Part shown: piece by piece, positions 35,051 to 45,368 of the stretch
Layout: each line of letters begins with the position of its first letter
Numbering within the stretch: position 1 is the first letter of the stretch
Assembly: GCA_032207245.1 (NCBI GenBank)
Contig: CM063507.1
Span: 94,574,146 to 94,638,145 of the forward strand
Direction: 5' to 3'
DNA from: Pardosa pseudoannulata
Lineage: Eukaryota; Arthropoda; Arachnida; Araneae; Lycosidae
DNA: 64,000 bases
Notes under the pieces: model-generated
The model's database searches: none
Seen by the model: only the letters and a program-made list of their open reading frames with translations
What the model was told of the DNA's origin: nothing
Position numbers and translations under genes: made by a program

Positions 35051-35906
35051 TTTAAAGCAAGTCCAATCCTTTTTGCAAACTTGCTCGTGGTATAGAAGAT
35101 TTGTACCGAACTTTTCTGACATAGCAAGGCCCTTAAGTAATCTCACGAAGAAAAATAGCCCTTGGAAATGGGGAAAAGAAGAGGAAAACGCATTTAAAAC
35201 CCTAAAACATCATCTGATTAGTCCTCCTGTTCTACGACAAAATGACCCAAATAAGCCATACATCTTGCGAACCGATGCTAGCAACTACGCGCTTGGAGCA
35301 GTGCTGTTGCAAGGTGAGGGAGCTGAGGAGCACCCTATTGAATATGCGAGCAGACTATTAAACGATGCAGAACGGAACTATACAACCACAGAACGAGAAG
35401 CGTTGGCAGTGGTTTGGGGCCTAAATAAATTTCGGGGATACATCGAGGGACAAGATATAACAGTGACATCAGATCATCAACCTCTTCGTTGGCTAATGAG
35501 TTTAAAATCTCCAACTGGAAGACTTGCTCGTTGGGCTTTGCAAGTCCAGTCGTTTGCCCCAAAGATGGAATACATACCTGGAAGAGCCAACGTTGTGGCA
35601 GATCTCTTGTCAAGACCTTTCTGCCAACACGCTGAAGAATATTGCCAATTCTGCAAAATTGCCATTGATATGCCAACACGAAGTCCCAGAGAATTACGAG
35701 AAGAACAACTTAAGGACGCAGACCTTAAAAAGATCATTGAATCATTTGAGAGTCCTGCTAAAGATGAAAATTTTACAAATTGGCTAAATCGGGGATATTT
35801 GTTGAATCAAGGAGTCTTATACCGATATTCACCAGAAGCAGAGACAGAAGAAGCCCAGTTAGTAGTGCCGAAGCATGAATGTGAAAGAATACTGAAAGAA
35901 TTATGA
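35038..35906 (+). pseudogene. RT connection, RNase H and integrase N-terminus of Gypsy element 1
   Basis: It continues pol in a third frame. It holds the RT connection motif (SWYRRFVPNFSDIA) and a Ty3-type RNase H with LRTDASNYALGAVLLQ (first Asp), TTEREALAVVWGLNKF (Glu) and TSDHQPLRWL (second Asp). The linker to integrase follows. It ends at 35906 next to the integrase zinc-binding region, where another frame break removes the first His of the HHCC finger. Confidence 0.88.
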
Positions 35907-37054
35907 TGCCCATGGCGGGACATTATGGTGTAGAAGGAACACTTGAAGCGCGGTACTACTGGACTGGCATGCGTAGATACATTACAGAGTACATAAAGAA
36001 TTGTGAAGATTGTTGCCGATTTAAAGCTAGTAATCAGAAACCTTCAGGTTTGCTACAAACACCTGTATATAACCAACGTTTTGAATCAATTTCAATTGAC
36101 TTATTTGGACCATTACCCAAGAGTCCTGATGGTAAAAAATGGATATTTATAGTAGAAGACTGCGCTACTAGATGGACTGAACTTTTCGCATTAGAACATG
36201 CTACAGCTAGGGAATGTGCTATCACCCTGATAGAAGAAGTTTATTTACGTTATGGATTCCCAAGAAGAATAATAAGTGACAATGGAAGTCAGTTTGTTAG
36301 TTCAGTGATGCAGCAAGTTTGTTATCTTCTTAATATAGATCAGGTGTTAACCCCGGTATATCACCCACAGGCAAACCCGGTGGAGAGGAAGAACCGAGAC
36401 TTAAAACCAAGATTGGCAATCCTTGTCAAAGGTAACCACACTATTTGGAGTGAGAAACTCCCAACCATACGTTTTGCCCTGAACACAGCAAGATGCGACA
36501 CAACAGGTGAAACAGCAGCATTTCTTATGTTCGGAAGAGAGCTTCGAACAACAGACGATGTTACTCGCGACCTTCGAGCTATTATCTCAAATGACAACTT
36601 CGTGCCTGAGATAACGCCTTATTTGAAACGTTTGGCAAATTATATGAATCAGTTGAAGTCTGATATAGAACTGAAACAGGATAAAAATAAATGTTATGCT
36701 GATAAACATTTCAGAAAAACGCCTCAATTCAAAACAGGTGATAAAGTGTGGGTAACTCTCCACCCCAAAAGTCAAACCAAATCCGAAAGAACAGCTAAAT
36801 TTATGCCACGACGCGATGGCCCATATGTTATTTATAAAGTACAATCTCCTACATCTTATTTGATTGCTGCCCAAAATAATCCTTTTACTCCCATAGGTAA
36901 ATACCATTCATCATGCCTCCAACCTTATAGAGGGCAAGGGCAGAGCAACCCAATGTTGCCCCTGAAAAGAAGAGGTCGTCCAGTTGCTGAAAGTAATCAA
37001 CAGCCAGACTCTACCCCAGTCAGAAGATCTCCTAGACTGCACCCATCGACATGA
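35903..37054 (+). pseudogene. Integrase segment of Gypsy element 1
   Basis: 383 codons. The rest of the HHCC region (AGHYGVEG, then NCEDCCRFK) is present. The catalytic core has all three acidic residues: SIDLFGPLP, ISDNGSQF and NPVERKNRD. A GPY/F-type module (RRDGPYVIYKVQ) and a basic C-terminus (KRRGRPVAES, VRRSPRLH) follow. Only the first zinc-finger His is disrupted by the preceding frame break. The stop lies just before the polypurine tract. Confidence 0.9.
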
Positions 37055-37066
37055 GGACATTAGTCG

Positions 37067-37083
37067 ATGGTTGAGGGGAAGAT
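37067..37083 (+). promoter_or_regulatory. Polypurine tract
   Basis: 'ggttgaggggaagat' lies immediately before the 3' LTR, the expected site for plus-strand priming. Confidence 0.8.
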
Positions 37084-37312
37084 TGTGGCAGCGCGCAGCG
37101 GCCATCTGCGCGCGCACCTTTTGTTTCAGTGGAAAAAGGACAGACTGTTAGTTTTCCGTTAGGTGTTGTGCTGGTGTGTGCGAGGGCCTCCTGCTCTCTG
37201 CATTTTTAGTAATGTTAAATATTAAGTAAACCTGTAAATATGTGTAAATATTTTTAATAATTAAACGTAATTCTTAAATGTAGATAGTTTGTGCTGGATT
37301 TATAGTGTTACA
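37084..37312 (+). repeat. 3' LTR of Gypsy element 1
   Basis: 229 bp, almost identical to 31705-31933. The differences are an extra T in a T-run, a missing A, and one G to C change near the right end. Confidence 0.93.
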
Positions 37313-37887
37313 ATATATATATATATATATATATACTATATATTATTATGTATATAAAATATATATATATCATATATTATTTATATATATAAATATATGT
37401 ATAAATTTTTTATTTTTATTATTAATTTTATATTTTATGTATTTTTTATATATATATATATAATTATATTATTATAAAATATAATTTATATATTGGTTAA
37501 TTTTTTTGAAAGATTTTTATATTGACTTTTATCATGAGAAACTAAGCTTTAGAAAACTAATAGTGTTATCACATAAAAATTTATTTTTAATAAATTCAAT
37601 TGAAATACAGTTAATTTTCTATATAATATATTTTATAATTCTATTACTAATATAACTATAGTTTTGTCATAAATTTTTTATTACCAAATTAATGTCTAAT
37701 ACTGTAATACTTATTCGACTGGTTAAACGGTAAAAAGCCGAATGTGCTTCTTAAAAAAGGGAAAAACACAGGTGGAAATCGCGGTTAAGAGTTATGTGGT
37801 TAATTTACGAGGAAAAACTTAATTTGGCAACAATTAACACAAACTTTATGCTGTAAAACCTGAACTATCACTCTGGTTCAGTACTTA
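37313..37887. repeat. (TA)n remainder and AT-rich DNA up to the gap
   Basis: 37313-37500 continues the simple-sequence block. 37500-37887 is AT-rich with nothing recognised. Confidence 0.7.
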
Positions 37888-37987
37888 NNNNNNNNNNNNN
37901 NNNNNNNNNNNNNNNNNNNNNNNNNNNNNNNNNNNNNNNNNNNNNNNNNNNNNNNNNNNNNNNNNNNNNNNNNNNNNNNNNNNNNNN
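37888..37987. other. Assembly gap (100 N)
   Basis: A run of exactly 100 unknown bases, the usual placeholder for a gap of unknown size. It falls just where unit A of the duplicated zinc-finger segment begins, consistent with repeat-induced assembly failure. Confidence 0.98.
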
Positions 37988-40009
37988 GGCTTTACTTTAA
38001 CATCCAGTGCAGAAATAAAAAAAATATTTTATATTTTTGGAAAACTCTGTTGAGAATTTTCTTTCTTACCAGCCTTTATGGCAAGTGAGTTGCATGCTGC
38101 TTTTTATAATCGGAGTTACAGGATTTGAATCCATCTGCTTCCATGGATGTTCATAATTATCCTGATTTGACACTAAGCAAAGCCCTTGAGTAACAAAACA
38201 GTAAAGAACATGATGCTTCTTCCCCGTACTAACTTGTCTGAGCAAATAAATTCATATATCTCTGAATAAGTTTTGCAAATCATAATTTTCTTCCTCTGAG
38301 AGATCCTTTGAAGACTCTTTAAAAATACCTTAATTTTCAATATCCAAACTTGTATGAACATTGTATTAGTAGCATTTATGTACTTCTCAATTCCAGATAA
38401 GTGAAATCCAAACTTTTTTCATATCTTTAATTTGCAATTTCTGAAACATAAAAGATTAAAATTGGTATTTCTAATGACAGGAATAATATTTAATACAGAT
38501 GCAGGATTGTGCATAGTACTTGTTGGTGTTGTAAAGTAGAAAACAGCAGTTGCTGAGTAATTAAAAAAAAATGAATAGCTGGTTGTTTCCCTCTTGCATG
38601 TTTACAAACCTAGGAGCATAATTTCATTCTTCAAATAAGGCAGTTTATGAATTCCTGTGGCAATTGCTTAAGAAACACATTTTTTGTATAATATCTACAA
38701 AAAGTGACAAAGATGATATAATTAATTTATAATTAAAGTTCTATATATTTCCAGATTGACAAAATAAGTATAAATAATGAATAATGAAAAAAACATATAA
38801 ATTCTACTTTTATGTTTTATAGCCCAAAACATACTCAAATAAATACTGCTTACTTTATAGGAGCATTCATTAAGTATTCATCTAGCTTTTTCATCAGAAA
38901 GAAAATATGATTTAAAATAAAATGCAGTATAATAACTTATTAGAGTCATTTCTTAAGTAAAATGTATTTGTTCATGAAAAAACTATGTATATGCTTCTGT
39001 GCACTATGAAAAGCATTTAATTAACTTTTATAATATATTAAAACTGTAGAGGGAAGAGATTCTTCAAATAATTTTTCCTCTTGTCCAATTAATTTATAGC
39101 AGTGCTTTTGCAATAAATTATATGGTTGATAAACTGCATTTTAGTGATTTTGAACATATAAATATGCACCTGGTTTGTAGGTTTAATAATTTACTTAATT
39201 ACAACAATTAATTACTACAATTATATTAATCCTATAGTCTATGTAAGTAATATTAAAATTTATTTTATCAAATTAATTCACTTTCTTTCAAAAGGTAGAA
39301 TTGCATGGTATTCTTTACTTAGATTTACATAAAATTATAAAATAAGGCAAAACAACTGCTCCCTGCCCATCTTTTATAAACCTAATTGATTCAAAATTAC
39401 TATGAGTGTGCAAAATTTCGTGTTTGGTTATTTCTACATTCATGTTCTAACTTTATGTTCTTATTTATTTTTGCTTCTTATTTGGAGTTTTAAGATATAA
39501 AAATATGAATATGATATCAAATTCAAAAAGAAAAATAATAACAATAAAAAAATAAAGCATCTCATTTGGTCAGTAATGTTATTATTCAAGGAAGTATATT
39601 TAAATCTTAATTTCTCTTATAAATGCTAAGGTATGAGTTGTTATGCTTTCTGATGCTGTTAATGATGTCCCTTTTTCATGCATTAAAATCATGCTAGATC
39701 TTATGATAAAATTGATTCCAAAGTCTACTTACAATTTGCATTATTTCAGAATAACAATAAAAAAAGGGTTTTTGTACAAAAATTAACTTTTGTTGTTTTC
39801 TATACAGAAGTAGGTCAGTACTTTTGAAAATGTGCCACAATTCTTTTAGTTTCAATCAGTAAAATTAGCTTTTTCAAACCTCTGACTAGTTTTTTTCCCT
39901 GTTAAAATAATAATTAAAAAATGAGTTATAGTTAATATCAAACATCTTAAAACTTATTATTTCCACCCACATTTAGACAAAACTTAAACTGTAGTAAATA
40001 TATATATAT

Positions 40010-40024
40010 TTTTTTCTTTTACAG
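40010..40024 (+). promoter_or_regulatory. Candidate 3' splice site before the zinc-finger exon (unit A)
   Basis: A T-rich tract followed by 'cttttacag/gttacatt' is kept in all three units (also near 48249 and 57250). It lies about 460 bp upstream of the ATG, so the zinc-finger exon may carry part of the 5' UTR. This is inference only. Confidence 0.4.
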
Positions 40025-40486
40025 GTTACATTCATTTTAGAGTGTTTCTCTACAATTGATGCTGCAGTGTTCAACTAAATACTGAATTGATTTCTGTGTT
40101 AGAGGAACTTGTATTTCAGTGTAAAAATTTTTACATTTGTGAATTTTTATCACAAAAGTTCAAATTCTAATATATGTTTTAAAAATAAAAAAAATTACAT
40201 GTATGGGGGCTATATCTATATCGGCTTCATAAAACAGTTGTCAACAAAATCTGCAGCATTGTATAATGATTAGTCCTTCTGATCTTTGTGAGATGAAAAA
40301 TTTTTTAATGTTATGATAACAGACACTTGCTCAAAAGTAGATCAGATATAATAAAATTGTTGTATAGACTATATATGCAATGTAATGTCTTAATTTGTAA
40401 TCATAGGCTTATGTATTGTTTAGGAGTATTTGTACAGTAATATAACTGAAAAACACATATTAATCAAAATCGTATTTGTTGCTGAT

Positions 40487-41044
40487 ATGGAGAATAGTGA
40501 TTTAAACCATTTTAATTTACTAGATTCAAAGGAATGTCCTTTTGCATGTAATATATCTAACGAATCATTTTCTCAAAAATGCCACTTGGATAACCATTTA
40601 TATTCTCATACTCCAGAAAAAAAATTTGTTTGCGATGTATGTAAGAAAGCATTTTCTGACAGTGCTAATTTAAAAAGACATCTACGTTCCCATACTGGTG
40701 AGAAACTGTTCTATTGTGATGTATGTAAGAAAATATTTTCTGAGAGTTCCAGCTTGAAAGTACATTTTCGATCCCATACTGGTGAGAAACCATTTTCGTG
40801 TGAAGTATGTAGGAAAGCATTTTCTGTGAGTTACAGCTTGAAAAGACATCTTCGTTCCCATACTGGTGAGAAACCGTTTTCTTGTCATGTATGTAAGAAA
40901 GCTTTTGCTGAGAGTTCTAAATTAAAAAGACATCTAGTTTCCCATACTGTTGAGAAACCGTTTTCTTGTGATATATGTAAGAAAGCATTTTCTGGGAGTT
41001 CGAACTTGAAAAATCATCTTCGATCCCATACTGATGAGAAATAA
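40487..41044 (+). CDS. C2H2 zinc-finger protein, shortened (unit A)
   Basis: 185 codons from an ATG in the same context as unit C (gctgatATGGAGAATAG). A degenerate first finger (CPFACNISNESF..) is followed by five good C2H2 fingers joined by HTGEKPF-type linkers, so it is probably a nuclear DNA-binding protein. Positions after finger 5 read HTDEK then stop (TAA). Beyond it, about 41045-41160, remains of two more fingers are visible, with another stop and frame loss. Unit A therefore encodes a C-terminally truncated relative of unit C, lacking the middle finger block. No KRAB, BTB or ZAD domain is seen in this exon. It may be a functional short gene or a decaying copy. Confidence 0.7.
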   Translation: MENSDLNHFNLLDSKECPFACNISNESFSQKCHLDNHLYSHTPEKKFVCDVCKKAFSDSANLKRHLRSHTGEKLFYCDVCKKIFSESSSLKVHFRSHTGEKPFSCEVCRKAFSVSYSLKRHLRSHTGEKPFSCHVCKKAFAESSKLKRHLVSHTVEKPFSCDICKKAFSGSSNLKNHLRSHTDEK

Positions 41045-41165
41045 TTTTCTTAGAGTTGCAGCTTCAAAAAACATCTTTGTAACCATACTGATGTAAAACC
41101 TTTTCCTTGTTATGTATGTAAGAAAGCATTTTCTGAGAATTCCAGCTTGAAAAAACATTGTTCTC
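41045..41165 (+). pseudogene. Decayed zinc-finger remains downstream of unit A stop
   Basis: Peptide pieces FKKHLCNHTDVKPFPCYVC and KKAFSENSSLKKH can be read after the stop, interrupted by a TAG. They correspond to further fingers of the ancestral exon. Confidence 0.75.
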
Positions 41166-42195
41166 TTACTGTTGAGAATCTGTTTTCTTCTGTAAAAAAA
41201 AATAATTTAGTGTATGTAACGGAGCTTTTCCTACAAAATCCCACTTACACATTCATCTTCATTTACACACTGGTTATAAACATTATTCTTGCAGTATATA
41301 AAAGAGCATTTGCTTAAAAACCATGAATCACCTTTGTATTGACCATGGGGAAAAATCATTTGATAATATTCATTTAAGAAATTAATTTTTGAAATACAGA
41401 ACGTTGTCCATGATTATGAAATTGGTTGTTGTTGCAGCGTGGTGATCAGTAAAGGTACTATTCAGCATTTTTACATTTCAGTCAACATAGACAACATTTT
41501 GTTTTAAGAATTATTTTTTTAAGTTGCATGTGGTTTATTTAAATATTTCAATTTATTCTATTTTTCTCAAATATTTTCTGATAAGGAAAAGTTTGTGAGA
41601 TGCTGAAAAATGTGTGGATAAGGTACATAATTTTTTTAAATATGTATGTAGGGGGGGGGGGATGTAGATTTTTATGCTTTGGTTTGTAGACGTACGTCTG
41701 TAAGTAAAATGTTTTTCTTGCTTACTTTTTATTAAGTTTTGGCTATTTGTTAATAAGTTACTGTATAATAACTGATTAAAATAAAATATAAGGCTTATAA
41801 TTACTTGTATATGGTATTTTTACTATAAAAATTTTATATATTTTTACTACCCATAATATTTAATACATATTTTGTTCCTGTTTGTATGTGTATAAGAAAA
41901 GAAGTGTTTTGTATTGTCCTCCATGCTTTCAAGTGTATGTCTGTGTCATTAGTCATGACTACATTATATCTTAAGTGATGATGAAATTAATTCCAAAGTA
42001 AAGTTGCAACTTGCTTTTTTTACAGAATAACAGTTAAAAAAAAGGTTATACTTGTAAGAAAATTAACTTATATTTATGAAATAAAAGTTGAGCAGTATGT
42101 TTTAAAAAATTTTCTGTATTTTTCAAATTTTGTTGAGTAAAAGTAATATTTTCAATCCTCTCAGTCTCTTATTCCTGAGTATGCCTTTGTGCCTT
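41166..42195 (+). other. 3' flank of unit A, non-coding
   Basis: AT-rich sequence colinear with 58850-59746 and 61074-61180 of unit C. At 42082-42089 a single TAAAAGTT marks the uninterrupted site of unit C's hAT insertion. Confidence 0.7.
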
Positions 42196-42199
42196 CATG

Positions 42200-42565
42200 A
42201 TTATTATTATTTTTCATTTTTTAATGCATCTGGCAAAACAGGCACATACCTTTATGCCAATACATGGCTGCAAAGCTGTTACTCGTTTAGCACCACCTGG
42301 GGATCACGCATAGCTTAAGGTATGCTATGAACACAAATAACATTACCCCCGCTGGGTCCTCGCAATTTAGAGCAGGAATGAAGCTGCAGATTCCCCAGGC
42401 TTGGCCTGCTACCTACAGAGGTATTGATTGAATACTTGGAGGACATTGAGGCCACGTACATATTTTGCGTGCCACAGTCTCCTTTAGTGAACATGGCAGG
42501 TCTTAGGCTGGCTCGAGCCCTGAACCCACAACCTTTCAGTTACGACATAGCTACCTTTGCAGAAT
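42200..42565 (-). mobile_element. Second SINE type, minus strand, unit A only
   Basis: Reversed, its right end reads a tRNA-like head: A box 'tagctcattctgcaaagg' and B box 'ggttgtgggttcagggc'. The segment is absent from unit C (61170-61200), where flanking sequence is continuous. Boundaries are approximate; a rough 'ttcatg' duplication is present. Confidence 0.65.
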
Positions 42566-44687
42566 GAGCTATGCTGGTTCATGCCTTAATAATTATGAAA
42601 TGTCTGCTAAAAGTTGGGAAACTATGACACACAAGGATATTTACATATTAAAGTTGTCATTTTCCTATCATTTTAACTTGTTAAGAACAAGAAGGTCACA
42701 TATTTTTCTGACTGAACCAAAAATGGGGAAAAATTGTTATTTTGGACAGAAGGAAGATAGGAACTGAATTGTAAAAAATATCGATTTATTTTGATTTGAT
42801 ATAACATTTTTTAATTTGTTAATGTATCCCACTGATCATTTTTTTTCTAATTTAACAACAACCCTATAATTATTATCATTTCATATCCTTTGCTTCTCGA
42901 CTTCCTGTTTTCTAATACTTTTTTGTTTCTAATACTTTTTTGTTTCACATGAACATACTAGCAAGGAAATCTAGTAATATGTAATGCTTTCGATTCAAAA
43001 CAATTTTTGATAAGCTTTATAAAATTATTAAATCTTTTTATCTAGTCTGTATTGCTAACATCGCAATAATTATCTCCCCCTTCTATTTCATGCACATTGT
43101 GCTCCAAATATTTATACTTAAAACTTTTTTTTTTTTCCTTAAAAATATCAGGAGTTCTTAATGAATTAACTGTAGACATTTGAGATTTTAGTGAAGGAAA
43201 AGAACTAGTAAATTAACCAAAGGTGTGATTCAGATACATTGGTTTCATAGTAGTGCCTAAAGAGTCAGGAATATATTTGGTAAGTCTGTAATGAATCTTT
43301 TGGTTTCAATGGATCATTATAAACAAAAGCTGTAAACAATTTCATCGGGACATTACTTCTTTAACATCCAATGCAGCAATAAAACTAATATATCATAATT
43401 TTGGAAAAACTTTCTTTTCATAATTTTCTTTATTAGTAGTCTGTATGGCAAGTAAGTTGTGTGCTGCTTTTTATAACCAGTTATAGTATTTGAATCCATC
43501 TGCTTCTACGGATTCTCATAATTATCCAGATTTAGCTTTCAGCAAAGTCCTTGAATAACAAAACAGTAAAGTAAATGGTGCTTCTTCCCCACACTAACAA
43601 GTCAGGGCAAATAAATTTATGAATTTGAATAAGTTTTTGCAAATCATAATTTTTTTTCTCTGAGAGATCTTTTGAAGACTCTTTCCTTTATTTTCAGTAT
43701 CCAAACCTGTATGAACATTCTCTTTGTGGCATTTATATATTTCTCAATTCCAGATAAGTGAAATCCAAAGTTTAATTTGCAATTTCTGAATAATAAAGGA
43801 TTAATGACTGGAATACTTTACATTCACTTAATATTTAATACACATGCAGGATTGGGCATAGTACTTGTTGGTGTTGTAAAGTATGAAACAGCAGTTGATG
43901 AGTTATTAAAAAAAATAAAATGAATTGCGGGAATGTTCATATCCTGCTTGTTTACAAGCTTAACACCATAATTTTATACTTCAAATAAAACAGTTTATGA
44001 ATTCCACTGACAATTGCTTAACAAACACATTTTTGTATAATATCTGCAAAAAGTAACAAAGATATTATAGTTAATTTTTAATTAAAGTTCTACATGTGTC
44101 AAGGTTGACAAAATAAGTGTAAGTAATGTATAATGAAAAAAACATACAAGTTCTACTTTGATGTTTTATATACTGCTTACATTTTTATAGCAGTATTCAT
44201 TAAATATTTAGCTTTTTCATCATAAAAAAATGTTTAAAATAAAATACAATATAACTTTATATATATGCTTATATAACTTATTATGTACATTTGTATATGC
44301 TTCTGTGCACTATCAGAAGCATTTAATTCACTTTTATAATATATTAAAACTGTAGAGGTAAGAGATTATTCAAATAATTTTTCCCCTTGTCCAGTTAATT
44401 TATATCAATGCTTTTGAAATAAATTACATGTTTGATAAACTGCATTTTAGTGATTTTGAATATCTTATAAAATATATACCGGATTTGCAAGTGTTATATT
44501 TACTTTTACTATAATCCTATAGTATATCAAAAGGTAAAATTACATGTGGTATACTTAGAATTACATAAAATTATAAAATAAGGCAAAAACGACTGCTCTC
44601 TAACCATTTCTTTTTAATCTAATTGATTTAAAACTTCTGCCAGTGTGCAAAATTTCATGTTTGGGAATTTTCCCATTCATGCTCCAA

Positions 44688-44758
<71 letters not shown>

Positions 44759-44953
44759 CTCATAGGGAGTTTTAAGTTGTAAAAATATGGATATGATTTT
44801 GAATATGAAAAGGGAAATCGAAAAAATGAGTATGGCTTTCAGTCAGAAAAGGTTATTATTAAAGGAAGTATATTTAAATCTTAATTTTCTTTTATAAATG
44901 TTAAGGTATTAGTCATTATGCATTCTGATGCTGTTGATGGTGTCTTCTATATT

Positions 44954-45293
44954 ATCACGAAGATTCGAATGAACACACCGTTTAACGTAACAGAAGAATT
45001 TATTAAAGCTAAGTAGCAACTCGCAACTTTACAAGACCGAGAAGTTGCCTACAACTAGTGGGTATCAGCTTTTATACCCGAACAGAATATTCGAGAAATA
45101 ACTAATTTACATATTAAAGAAAGATCTAGAATAATCAAGAACATAAGGAAACAATAAACAACATTTTTAAATTAAAAATCCGTACTTTGGATAAACTGCT
45201 ACGTCAAGCATCGAACCCATAATCTCCGGGTCTGGAGCGCGTGCTTTGACCATTCGGCCACTGAGATAGTTGGCTAAGCTTCTTTATGCGGCA
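44954..45293 (-). repeat. 3' LTR of Gypsy element 2, with tRNA-like segment
   Basis: 340 bp. In element orientation it starts TGCCGCATAAAG, carries a TATA-like 'gggtataaaagc' and a polyadenylation signal 'ctttaataaattc'. A tRNA-like block lies near its 5' end (about 45203-45270): A box TGGCCGAATGG and B box GGTTCGATGC. The partial 5' LTR keeps both boxes (47780-47832). Confidence 0.8.
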
Positions 45294-45305
45294 TTGCTCC
45301 TATAT

Positions 45306-45368
45306 CCAGATCTAAATAGCAGCGAGACGCTGTCTTTTTGACAGCGTCTCGCTGCTATTTAGATCTGG
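45306..45368. repeat. Perfect 29-bp inverted repeat at the pol/3' LTR junction
   Basis: Arm 45306-45334 is exactly complementary to 45340-45368, with a loop of five T. The pol stop codon (45355-45357, minus strand) lies in one arm. It starts 12 bp from the LTR, where the polypurine tract is expected. Confidence 0.95.

Larger units (their letters stand above)
31705..37312 (+). mobile_element. Ty3/Gypsy LTR retrotransposon, nearly complete
   Basis: The 5.6-kb element holds, in order, the 5' LTR, primer-binding site, gag-protease, reverse transcriptase, RNase H, integrase, a polypurine tract and the 3' LTR. It lies within (TA)n DNA; ATAT flanks both sides, which is consistent with a target duplication but not informative in such sequence. 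The two LTRs differ at about three positions (one substitution, two 1-base indels), so the insertion is recent. Three frame breaks interrupt pol. Confidence 0.93.
37988..43200 (+). repeat. Zinc-finger segmental duplication, unit A
   Basis: Colinear with unit C (55165-61600), with very high identity over 37988-40480, and with the more diverged unit B (43350-48484). The first 2 kb are AT-rich and non-coding, apparently intron or 5' flank. The 62-codon open frame at 38173-38361 recurs in unit C only because the DNA is duplicated. The beginning of the unit is lost in the gap. Confidence 0.85.

Noticed and set aside
38173..38361. 62-codon open frame conserved at 55316-55504
   Set aside because: Conservation follows from the recent segmental duplication of the whole region. 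Unit B does not keep it and no family is recognised.
42130..42318. 62-codon open frame in unit A
   Set aside because: It crosses the border of a SINE insertion specific to unit A and has no counterpart in unit C.
45203..45270. A genuine host tRNA gene
   Set aside because: It lies inside an LTR, is repeated in the other LTR copy with changes, and no complete cloverleaf with a good acceptor stem could be drawn by eye.
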